The translations under genes were made by a program, and so were the position numbers. A stretch of DNA of 64,000 bases, taken from NCBI RefSeq assembly GCF_024807225.1, contig NZ_JANUCO010000001.1, positions 3,162,001 through 3,226,000 on the forward strand. The letters run 5' to 3'. This DNA comes from Chryseobacterium ginsenosidimutans. Lineage in GTDB: Bacteria; Bacteroidota; Bacteroidia; Flavobacteriales; Weeksellaceae. Below, in pieces: positions 46,301 through 53,669 of this stretch (position 1 is the first letter of the stretch; each line of letters begins with the position of its first letter). The notes under the pieces are model-generated. The model did no database searches. It was not told the origin of the DNA and worked only from the letters and a program-made list of their open reading frames with translations.

Positions 46301-46388
46301 CCTTCTGCCCCCAAAGGAAACTTGTTGAAAGCATAAATGCCGGAAACACTATACGCTTAATATCCTTGTGTTTAATTATTAAAGACAT
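43343..46388 (-). pseudogene. SusC/RagA TonB-dependent transporter, SusCD pair 2, one +1 frameshift
   Basis: Frames 45567-46388 (273 residues) and 43343-45733 overlap in different phases. They give one 1014-residue SusC if a single base is removed. The N-part has a signal peptide and the plug (DIEEVVVIGYGTVKKSDLTG, DPLYIVDGFQLDNALN, GSNGIIIVKTKSG). The second has the barrel and ends SYVLGINLTF. The break follows DWQDKVFGG, where TGLTQNQNFNISAGSEKTQV should follow. The coding strand reads GGAAACCGGG where GGAACCGGG restores the frame (GTTTC at 45609-45613 on the plus strand). It pairs with SusD 10 bp downstream and should import RG-I oligosaccharides if intact. Confidence 0.92.
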
Positions 46389-46410
46389 ATATTAATTTTT
46401 ATTTATGTTA

Positions 46411-46455
46411 CCAAAGTACACTGTTAGAAAAGTTTTAGCATCCTGCCTTATCCTG
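46411..46455 (-). promoter_or_regulatory. SusC (pair 2) promoter: activator motif plus TACTTTGG box
   Basis: The motif AGCATCCTGCCTTATCCTG (plus reading, 46437-46455) sits 17-18 bp upstream of a TACTTTGG/GTACTTTG box on the minus strand, 49 bp before the start codon. Confidence 0.65.
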
Positions 46456-46627
46456 TATTATGAAATTCTTAATTCATCTTAAAAATTTATAAATATTTGA
46501 TATAAAAATAAAAAATTACAACATTTTAATGATAAAAAATTGATAAAAACTTAAAATTCATAAAAATTCCACATAGTTAGATTTATCTTTTATTGTGAAT
46601 TATACTTACAAAAATGCGTGCAATCAC

Positions 46628-46657
46628 CAAAAAAAAGACACTGATCTTTATCAGTGC
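46628..46657 (-). terminator. Terminator of the rhaT transcript
   Basis: On the minus strand CACTGAT-AAAG-ATCAGTG (7-bp perfect stem) is followed by TCTTTTTTTT. It begins about 80 bp after the rhaT stop. Together with the promoter at 46411-46455 it explains most of this gap. Confidence 0.85.
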
Positions 46658-46734
46658 CTTAAAAGAGCTAGATTCTAACTCTGAACTATATGAATAGAAT
46701 AAAAAGTATCAATTATAAATATTGCAGAAAAAAT

Positions 46735-47824
46735 TTATTTCAAAGAATTTCCGTATCCTACAATTAAAATAGAAATAAACATCACGGTCATTCCAATCGC
46801 AATGGTAGTAGTCGTTTTTTTCGAAACTCCTTTCCATTCTTTGATGATAACACCCCATAAATTGGCAATTAAAATAATGAATGCCATGTGTAATATCCAC
46901 GAACTTGCACCGTTCCCCATTTTACTTTCTCCCATACCATAGAAGAAGAAACTGTAGAAACCACATCGTCCCGGCAAGTGCGCAAAAGATGAGATTTTTT
47001 ACAACAGGTACATTTTTCTTAGTATAATCTGTATAAGATTTATTTTTAATCGCTAAATACAAACAGCCGATCAGATTGACTGCCATTCCGCCCCAAAGGA
47101 CAACGACATAGGTTACATTGTTTTGAAAAAGGAATTCTCCCTGTCCCGGATTTGCCAGTTTCCAAGCTTCGTTAGCTATATCTGCCATTGGTTTTCCTGC
47201 TTCCAGTCCAAAATTAAAACAAGCACTTAAAACGCCCGATATGATGGAAACAATTAATCCTAATCCAAATTTATATTCTGTTTTTACTTGTGTCCCATGA
47301 GGATCTAGTGAATCTGTTTTCAGTTCTTTTTCCTTCATCATCCCTGCTTTTCCACTGATGACGATTCCTATGACGCAGACAAAAAGTCCCAATAGAACCA
47401 TTTGCCCCCATTTATTAGACATCAGTAAACCGATATTGTCTTTTCCTGTGTGCGGAGAAAATTCATAATAAATTGATGGAACGAGCGAGCCAAACACCAT
47501 ACAAAGTCCCAAAATAATGCTGCTCCCAAGCGCAACTCCCAAATATCGAACGCCTAAACCATAAGTAAAACCACCGATTCCCCACAAAGCGCCGAACAAA
47601 AACGTAAGTCCTAATATAGAAGAACTCTCACTCTGAATGATTCCCCAAAAATTAGGAATGGTAAGAAATGCTGCCAATGGCGGAACAATGATCCAAGAGA
47701 CAACTCCTCCTATTAACCAATACGTTTCCCAGTTCCATCCTTTTACTTTTTTATATGGTAAGTAAAAACTTCCTGAAGAAAACCCTCCTAAGAAATGGAA
47801 AAAAATTCCTAATAATGCATTCAT
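46735..47824 (-). pseudogene. rhaT: L-rhamnose/proton symporter RhaT, one +1 frameshift
   Basis: Frames 46922-47824 and 46735-46977 join into one 362-residue, ten-helix membrane protein if one base is removed. The start matches RhaT (GIFFHFLGGFSSGSFYLPYK, WETYWLIGGVVSWIIVPPLA, GALWGIGGFTYGLGVRYLGV). The break is in ALAGTMWFLQF, where FFYGMGESKMGNGASSWILH should follow. The coding strand reads CAGTTTCTTC where CAGTTCTTC restores the frame (GAAAC at 46948-46952 on the plus strand). RhaT imports rhamnose released in the periplasm by the rhamnosidase and other enzymes of this locus. It has its own activator-type promoter and terminator. Confidence 0.93.
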
Positions 47825-47847
47825 AATTTATCTTATGGTTAGAATTT

Positions 47848-47892
47848 GAAAATTAGATATATGAAACCGATTGCGCATCTTGTAGTGTCATG
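47848..47892 (-). promoter_or_regulatory. rhaT promoter: activator motif plus TAATTTTC box
   Basis: The motif CGCATCTTGTAGTGTCATG (plus reading, 47874-47892) lies exactly 18 bp upstream of TAATTTTC on the minus strand (47848-47855), 50 bp before the start codon. Confidence 0.6.
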
Positions 47893-48212
47893 CAATTGAT
47901 TTTATTGCTTTCTTTTCAGCAATAAAACTAAGGTTTTTTCTTTAATTATTAAATAATCTTTAATTTATTGAAATCTATAATTAAAGAATAGTTTAACATA
48001 AAGATTTTCCATTTACTTCATTTTAATTTCAAGTTTATTTAGACTTTTCATTTTGGTTAGTTTCTACTTTTTTTCTTCTAAATTTTGCCTAGAATTGCAT
48101 AAACGTAGTCCAAATCATTATTTTACGTTATAATTTTCCACGTTTTCCTCCTGATTTCTATGACAAATAAGGCGTTGAATTGATTGTCATGTGTTGAAAA
48201 AACAACAAAAAT

Positions 48213-48340
48213 CCTAGCCCCGATTGCAATGAAAATCCTTTTTTGCAAAAAAAGATTGCAATGGAAAGCGGGAAATTGCTCCTAAAAATAATCATAAAAG
48301 TACAATTCGACGTAGTCAAATAGCTTCAAATAAAAAGTTT
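48213..48340 (+). repeat. CCTAGCCCCGATTGCAATG dispersed repeat, copy b with right extension
   Basis: Positions 48213-48282 match 13889-13958 at 68 of 70 bases. The right extension (AAAAGTACAATTCGA, AGTCAAATA, CTTCAAATAAAA) matches the minus strand of 10621-10695. The stretch 47893-48212 to its left is AT-rich and holds nothing recognised. Confidence 0.9.
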
Positions 48341-48401
48341 ATTAAGTAAAAATGAGGTGAATAAATTCGCTTAAGTTATATAAATCTTTACGCAAAAAAA
48401 T

Positions 48402-48484
48402 AAGGCTTTAACCAAATTTTTATTGGCTAAAGCCTTATAAATAGACTTTATTTATTAGTCGGACTAAACCCGAACCTATTGATT
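48402..48484 (+). repeat. GGCTAAAGCC...CCTATTGA repeat, copy 3
   Basis: TAAGGCTTTAACC and GGCTAAAGCCTTA form an inverted pair. The right end GTCGGACTAAACCCGAACCT plus ATTGA is like 3381-3450. Confidence 0.6.
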
Positions 48485-48575
48485 TCCCACAGATTTCGCA
48501 GATTTGCACAGATGTTTATGCTATATTTTATTGAATTGCCAAATTATACGCAATTATCTGTAAAATCTGTGGGAA
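48483..48575. repeat. Palindromic repeat TTTCCCACAGATTT...AAATCTGTGGGAA
   Basis: Arms at 48483-48496 and 48563-48575 are reverse complements over 13 bp. It abuts the previous repeat and ends 9 bp from the true GH105 stop, so it may act as the transcript end for the minus-strand arm. Confidence 0.75.
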
Positions 48576-48583
48576 TAAAAACG

Positions 48584-49733
48584 TTATTTCAATTTATAAA
48601 CTTCGCTACTTGCAAGCAATAGACAACCTAAGCCATAGTCTTCAAAATCGGGTTCTTTGCTTATAGAAAGTGGTTGACCATCTTTAGGTTTCTTTTCCTG
48701 TTCCCTGAACCCAGCCTAAAAATCCATTCGGCTGAACAGAATCTTTTGCGATGGCATTCCAAGCTTTAACAACAACCGGCAAATAAGTATCTCTGTCGAT
48801 CAAACCTTTGTTGATTCCATACGCCATTCCGTACACAAATAAAGCAGTTCCCGTCATTTCTTTTCCTCCGAAATTGGTAGGATCGTGCAAACTAGCGTTC
48901 CAAAAACCATCTTCTCTCTGAATCGGAAGCAACGCCGACAACAAGTCTTTGTAATCCTGTAAATATTCCTGATAATGAGGATCAGATTTTGGGGTATCTT
49001 CCAACGTACGCGCCAAAGCTGCAACTACCCAACCGTTTCCGCGACTCCAGTAGCAATCTTCACCATTTGGTTCTTTATAAGGCGGAACAAAGCTTTTGTC
49101 TCTCCACCAAAGCTTATCTTTTGGATTGTAAAGACCGTTTCCTCCGTGCTTATATTTTGTGAAGGCATACATTTCGTAATTTTTATCAAAATATTTTTGT
49201 TCACCTGTAACCTTACCCAATTTGGTAAAAAGAGGCATTCCCATTTGTAGCGCATCGATCCACCACCAATCATCTACTTTATTGGTCGCCATCATACTGT
49301 CGATGGAAGCTTTTACCAGTTTTATTCTTTCCGGATTTTTTTTACCATCGATTTGATAAAGATCCAAGTAGGTCTGTCCACAAGCCTGATTATCTGCATT
49401 TCGGGTATACGTGTCGCGCATCATGTCCCAATTGTGCTTTTCTGACCATGAAACGGCGTAATCATAATATTCCTTTTTGGGATCTACATTATATAAGGCC
49501 ATTAATCCTTCATAATACACTGCACGTGTCCACAGATTGCTTGGCCAAACTTTTTTACCTACAATTTCTTTTCCCGTATCGGGCCATTTGTTCATGAAAT
49601 ATTGGTTGGCTCTTTCTGCAACTTCTAAAACTTCCTTTTTATTGGGAAGATCAACAGATTTTTTCTGAACCGAACACGAAGTCATTCCTCCGATAACCAG
49701 TGCAAAAAAGCTTGCTGTTAATAGTTTTTTCAT
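48584..49733 (-). pseudogene. GH105 unsaturated rhamnogalacturonyl hydrolase, +1 frameshift near the 3' end
   Basis: The uninterrupted frame ends at 48684 after GWVQGTGKET (349 residues). Removing one base restores a 382-residue protein that continues KEPKDGQPLSISKEPDFEDY and LLLASSEVYKLK to a TAA at 48584-48586. The coding strand reads AAAGAAACCTAAAG where GAACC restores the frame (GTTTC at 48688-48692 on the plus strand). The protein is a lipoprotein (ALVIGGMTSCS). GH105 features are WTRAVYYEGLMALY, the catalytic-Asp block DDWWWIDALQMGMPLF, WWRDKSFVPP, YWSRGNGWVVAALARTLE and KEMTGTALFVYG. It removes the unsaturated galacturonyl end left by RG lyase. It lies 12 bp after the acetylesterase. 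Confidence 0.93.
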
Positions 49734-49745
49734 AATATTTTATTT

Positions 49746-50522
49746 TTATTTTATATATTTCTTCAGTTCGCAGCTCTTTAAATTCTTAATCCCTTTCGTT
49801 ACTAATTCTGCATTTAAGATTGCTCCTGCTTCGTTCGTATGAGTATGATCTTTCGGGAAGAAAGCTTTCACTTTTTCCTGTCCCATTTTTTGATATTTTT
49901 CGATCACCATTTCATTTAAATCAATAAAATAAGCTCCCGTTTGTTGTGCTACTTCTTGCGACCAAACGCCGTATTTATCTTTTTCTATTTTCCCGTTTTT
50001 ATCAAAATCATTTCTGGGAATCGGAGAAACGATAATAGGAATTGCGCCTTTAGATTTTGCTTCATTTGCATATTTCCTCATGTAATATCCATAAGTATAG
50101 ACGGTTTCGTTCACTTTACGGATCGGGTTGTAAATGTCTTTCGACTCATCTCCAATCCCTTTAATTGTCCCTCTTGCCCGTAAAGTATCTGCCAATTCAC
50201 CGCCATCGTTATGACCAAACTGCATTAAAACATAATCGCCTTTTTTTATCGTTTTCATAATTGAATCCCAACGACCTTCCGTAAGAAATGTTCGGCTGCT
50301 TCTGCCACCTTTTGCGTGATTCTGAATTTCAATTTTATCAGTATTTACATATAAATTTATAAAACTTCCCCATCCCCAAAGTGAATCAGAACCTTTTCCT
50401 GAACCGTTTTGCACTGTGGAATCCCCAATAATGTACAGAACCGGTTTATTTTGAAGTTTTTGAAATGAAGCTCCTAAAAATATAACTAATAATACAAGCG
50501 GAAGAATGATTTTGGTTTTCAT
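49746..50522 (-). CDS. SGNH/GDSL rhamnogalacturonan acetylesterase (CE12-like)
   Basis: The 258-residue exported esterase has an N-terminal signal or anchor (IILPLVLLVIFLGASF). SGNH blocks are VLYIIGDSTVQNGSGKGSDS (Ser), GGRSSRTFLTEGRW (block II Gly/Arg), VLMQFGHNDGGE (Asn) and the catalytic Asp-x-x-His in PKDHTHTNEAGA. This set matches RG acetylesterases, which remove acetyl groups from galacturonic acid in RG-I so the lyase can act. It sits 8 bp after the PL11 lyase and 12 bp before GH105, clearly in one operon. Confidence 0.92.
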   Translation of the reverse strand: MKTKIILPLVLLVIFLGASFQKLQNKPVLYIIGDSTVQNGSGKGSDSLWGWGSFINLYVNTDKIEIQNHAKGGRSSRTFLTEGRWDSIMKTIKKGDYVLMQFGHNDGGELADTLRARGTIKGIGDESKDIYNPIRKVNETVYTYGYYMRKYANEAKSKGAIPIIVSPIPRNDFDKNGKIEKDKYGVWSQEVAQQTGAYFIDLNEMVIEKYQKMGQEKVKAFFPKDHTHTNEAGAILNAELVTKGIKNLKSCELKKYIK

Positions 50523-50530
50523 AAAATAAT

Positions 50531-52411
50531 TTACTTTTTGGGAGTTATCGTGTAAATATTTGGTTTTGGAATTTCTTTCACCGATTCATCCAAATAATAA
50601 TCGGTGTGTGGAGGCTGATTGTACCCTACATTTTGCCAAACAATACTCAAACGATATTGCGGATTATGCATCAAAGTATACAAACGGTGCTTCGTCGGAA
50701 TTGTTGAAGTAAAAATTCGAAGTTCCTGATTATCCGAAGTTCTGCAAATTAATTCTTCACGCCAATCTCCAAATAAATCGGCAACTAAAGAAGGATTTTT
50801 CTTGGTTCCGTTGTTTGATTCACATTGAAAATCTTTAGCATCAAAAATAAGATTCGATTTCTCATTTTTCCAATCCCATTTTGATATGGAAGTTCCGTCT
50901 AAAATTTCGCTTAAAAAATCTCCATCCCAATAAATTCCCATATTAACAGACGGATTTTTTTCGCTAATTTTGTTTCCTTTGGCATCGTAAAGTCCTTTCA
51001 CTCCTGCTCCTGCAGCCCAACATTCGGAACCTGCATAACGAGGATCAATATTTAATGATAATCCTCTTCCCGGACCTTGGAATTTGCTTTTTTCACTATA
51101 CACTAAAGAAGGTAATTTCCATAAAACCTTACCTGTTTTTCCATCTCTGAAATGGGCACCTGCATCATCAAACCTCTCCTGAATATCAAAAATTTCCAAT
51201 CCTGGATTTGATGGGTCTAAATCTCCGACATGTAAAGCATCGCCGTGACCGTAACCTGTACTGTTCAATACTTTTCCGTTGTCGTCGACCGTCATTGCGC
51301 CATAGATTATTTCGTCTTTTCCGTCGTTATCGACATCTGCAATGCTTAAATTATGATTTCCCTGTCCGCGATATTTTTTATTTTCTTCTGAACTTTCGGT
51401 ATCAAACAACCATCTCAAACTAAGCTTTTTATCTTTATAATCCCAAGCTGCAATCGCTGTTCTTGTGTAATACCCTCTCGACATTACAAAACTCGGATGT
51501 TTACCATCTAAATAAGCTACCGCACCCAAAAATCGGTCTATACGATTTCCTTTTGCGTCGCCCCAAGTTTCGGTCATTTGTTCATCGGTTGGATTTAAAC
51601 TCCCTGCAAATCTTGGAACCTGATAATTTACCGTATTAATTTCCTCACCTGTTTCGCCATTAAAAACCGTCAGATATTCTGGGCCGGAAAGGATAAATCC
51701 GTTTTCGTTAACGTAATTTTTTGTAGGATCTCCGATGAATTTACCTTTCGCATCTTTGCTTCCGTCTGCGGTTTTCATCACGATTTCGGCTTTACCGTCT
51801 TGGTCTAAATCGTATACCAAAAACTGTGTATAATGCGCTCCTTCTCTTATGTTTTTCCCTAAATTGATTTCCCATAAGAATTTCCCATTCATTTTATAAG
51901 CCTGAATAATCGGCTCATCCGTAATCCCTTTCTGACTGTTGTCGCGGGATTGTCCGGTTTGATGAAGGATGATTTCATACTCGCCATCTCCGTCGAGATC
52001 TGCAACAGAAACATCGTTTGGCGTGTAACCAGCCGGAGTTTTCAAGGGAATTGAAAAATAAGGTTTTTGATTAGCCACATATTTCGCAGAATCGTCATCT
52101 ATTGTTTTATCCGAAGTGTTGGATTTCACGAAATAGGTGTAATTCTTTGCTTTGTCGGCTGTTTTATCTAAAAAGTTGGTTTCGTTGAGCAATGGCTTTT
52201 CATTGAGTTTTTTGCTCTTATTATTTTCAACCCGATAGAGATCAAACTGCGTGTTTTGAGGCTCTGTTCCGAGTAATCTCCAGCTCACAAAAACTCCAGA
52301 TTCTGCGGGTGTAGCAACGATTCCTCTTTTCAGGTATTCCATTTGTCTTTGCGCGGAGAGTACCTGTGAGAAAAGAACTGAAGCTAAGATGAAATTAAAT
52401 TTTATGTTCAT
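50531..52411 (-). CDS. PL11 rhamnogalacturonan lyase
   Basis: The 626-residue secreted lyase has a signal peptide (FILASVLFSQVLSAQ). The PL11 N-terminal domain has QMEYLKRGIVATPAESGVFV and SWRLLGTEPQNTQFDLYRV. An eight-blade propeller carries repeated Ca-binding loops: VADLDGDGEYEIILHQTGQS, VYDLDQDGKAEIVMKTADGS and IADVDNDGKDEIIYGAM. Other family features are GHGDALHVGDLDPSNPGLEI and LFGDWREELICRTSDNQELR. It cleaves the Rha-alpha-1,4-GalA linkage of RG-I by beta-elimination, leaving unsaturated galacturonyl ends for GH105. It leads a tight lyase-esterase-GH105 set. A 299-bp gap full of repeats separates it from the DUF4350 gene. Confidence 0.95.
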   Translation of the reverse strand: MNIKFNFILASVLFSQVLSAQRQMEYLKRGIVATPAESGVFVSWRLLGTEPQNTQFDLYRVENNKSKKLNEKPLLNETNFLDKTADKAKNYTYFVKSNTSDKTIDDDSAKYVANQKPYFSIPLKTPAGYTPNDVSVADLDGDGEYEIILHQTGQSRDNSQKGITDEPIIQAYKMNGKFLWEINLGKNIREGAHYTQFLVYDLDQDGKAEIVMKTADGSKDAKGKFIGDPTKNYVNENGFILSGPEYLTVFNGETGEEINTVNYQVPRFAGSLNPTDEQMTETWGDAKGNRIDRFLGAVAYLDGKHPSFVMSRGYYTRTAIAAWDYKDKKLSLRWLFDTESSEENKKYRGQGNHNLSIADVDNDGKDEIIYGAMTVDDNGKVLNSTGYGHGDALHVGDLDPSNPGLEIFDIQERFDDAGAHFRDGKTGKVLWKLPSLVYSEKSKFQGPGRGLSLNIDPRYAGSECWAAGAGVKGLYDAKGNKISEKNPSVNMGIYWDGDFLSEILDGTSISKWDWKNEKSNLIFDAKDFQCESNNGTKKNPSLVADLFGDWREELICRTSDNQELRIFTSTIPTKHRLYTLMHNPQYRLSIVWQNVGYNQPPHTDYYLDESVKEIPKPNIYTITPKK

Positions 52412-52430
52412 AATTCCAGTATTATTTTAA

Positions 52431-52516
52431 AGTTTTGGCTGAAGCCAATTTTTTCACTTTAATTTGTAAACGGGCTTCCTTCGACAAGCTCAGGATAACA
52501 TGCCCGTTTCTATTGA
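52431..52516 (+). repeat. TTTTGGCTGAAGCC...CCCGTTTCTATTGA repeat, copy 4
   Basis: TTTTGGCTGAAGCC, ACGGGCTTCCTTCGACAAGC, GCCCGTTTCTATTGA. It is closely like 34271-34372. CGGGC and GCCCG can pair. Confidence 0.75.
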
Positions 52517-52521
52517 TGTTC

Positions 52522-52557
52522 AATCCTTGTCAACGTTTTTGACCCTTGACAAGGATT
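52522..52557. repeat. Hairpin AATCCTTGTCAA / TTGACAAGGATT
   Basis: A 12-bp perfect stem with a 12-base loop, related to the hairpin at 38655-38687. It lies 13 bp left of the second CTCTCGCAGCCCGACC element. Confidence 0.8.
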
Positions 52558-52570
52558 TTTTCCGTTGAAT

Positions 52571-52666
52571 CTCTCGCAGCCCGACCTGAGTGGAGCTCTT
52601 TTTGCCGCAGCGCAGCGGAGGCAAAAAAGCGGGAACGGAGGGCGGATTAAGCTGCCTAAATAAAAT
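52571..52666 (+). repeat. CTCTCGCAGCCCGACC repeat with variable hairpin core, copy b
   Basis: It has the same flanks as 38750-38845, with core CCGCAGCGCAGCGGAGG, so that TTTTTGCC pairs with GGCAAAAA. It is located between the DUF4350 and PL11 genes. Confidence 0.85.
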
Positions 52667-52710
52667 TTATTCTAATAATTCAATCGATTGCGCAGATTCA
52701 ATTATTTATT

Positions 52711-53508
52711 TTATTTACTTTGTTTCAACAACCATTTCACCAATTCTTCTGCTCCCTGATAATTGGTAAAATCTGGAGTTAATTTTTTGCCATCGGTGTA
52801 TTCGTTGTAGCACCATGGATCTCCCAACGCGAAAACCTTCCCTTTCCCGAATTTTGCAATGGCAGCAATGCTTTTGCCTTCTGCCGACAAAATCGCTTTT
52901 GCGGGTGATTTTACATCGATCGAGCTCACTTCTTTCATGTATAATTTTTGTGCGGAGAAAATTTCGTTTCCTGCAGGGACGTTCACTGCGCCTTGCTCGA
53001 ACTCTCTTCCCTGAACTCGGTTATAACTGTCGTCGTTAAAATGGATTCCGAATTCTCCTGCCAATTTGTTGAAATGTTCGAATTCCGAATTTCCGTGATC
53101 GTTGCTCAATAAGACCAAAACACCACCTTTTTTAACCCATTCTGTCAAATTTTTGATGGTTGCAGGATCGATCAAATTTGCCTTCCCTCCAAAAGCTTCT
53201 TTATCGATATCCGGATCTACGATGATGTAAATATTGGTGTTTTTTAAATCTTTTTTGGTCGGAGCATTTTTAAGAGAACTGATTGTTGCGCCCTGTTTTG
53301 TGAACATTTCTCCCAACAAAGAAAATCCGCCGCTGGTCGTATCTTCCCAAGTGTAATGCCATGATTTTACTTCTCCAGTTTCTTTGTCTGCCTTTTTTTC
53401 GTTATTGAAAAAGTTATCCAACACGACTTTCGGTTTGTTTTGAGCATTGGAAAAACCAAATGTCAACACAGCTCCTAATGCGAATGTTTTTATTATGTTT
53501 TGTTTCAT
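52711..53508 (-). CDS. DUF4350 / glutamine-amidotransferase-like exported protein
   Basis: The 265-residue protein has a signal peptide (TFALGAVLTFGFSNAQ). It has a Rossmann-like fold typical of DUF4350: PKVVLDNFFNNEKKAD, TWEDTTSGGFSLLGEMF, NTNIYIIVDPDIDKEAFGGK, LTEWVKKGGVLVLLSNDHGN, KFGKGKVFALGDPWCYNEYT and GAEELVKWLLKQ. In other Bacteroidota this domain is often fused to GH105 or encoded beside it in pectin loci; here it is free-standing. The catalytic Cys of true amidotransferases is not apparent, so a binding or scaffolding role is as likely as an enzymatic one. Confidence 0.78.
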   Translation of the reverse strand: MKQNIIKTFALGAVLTFGFSNAQNKPKVVLDNFFNNEKKADKETGEVKSWHYTWEDTTSGGFSLLGEMFTKQGATISSLKNAPTKKDLKNTNIYIIVDPDIDKEAFGGKANLIDPATIKNLTEWVKKGGVLVLLSNDHGNSEFEHFNKLAGEFGIHFNDDSYNRVQGREFEQGAVNVPAGNEIFSAQKLYMKEVSSIDVKSPAKAILSAEGKSIAAIAKFGKGKVFALGDPWCYNEYTDGKKLTPDFTNYQGAEELVKWLLKQSK

Positions 53509-53669
53509 ATTTTTTATTTTAATATTTAATTGAACCTGTTTTCTTTTTAATTATTATTGAACGCAAAGTTCGCAAATATTTTAAGTTACACAAAGGCGTT
53601 TGACTCCATCGAATCTGCGATTTCACTTAACAAAGAAAACAAAGTTTTTTAATTTGATAATAATAAAAC

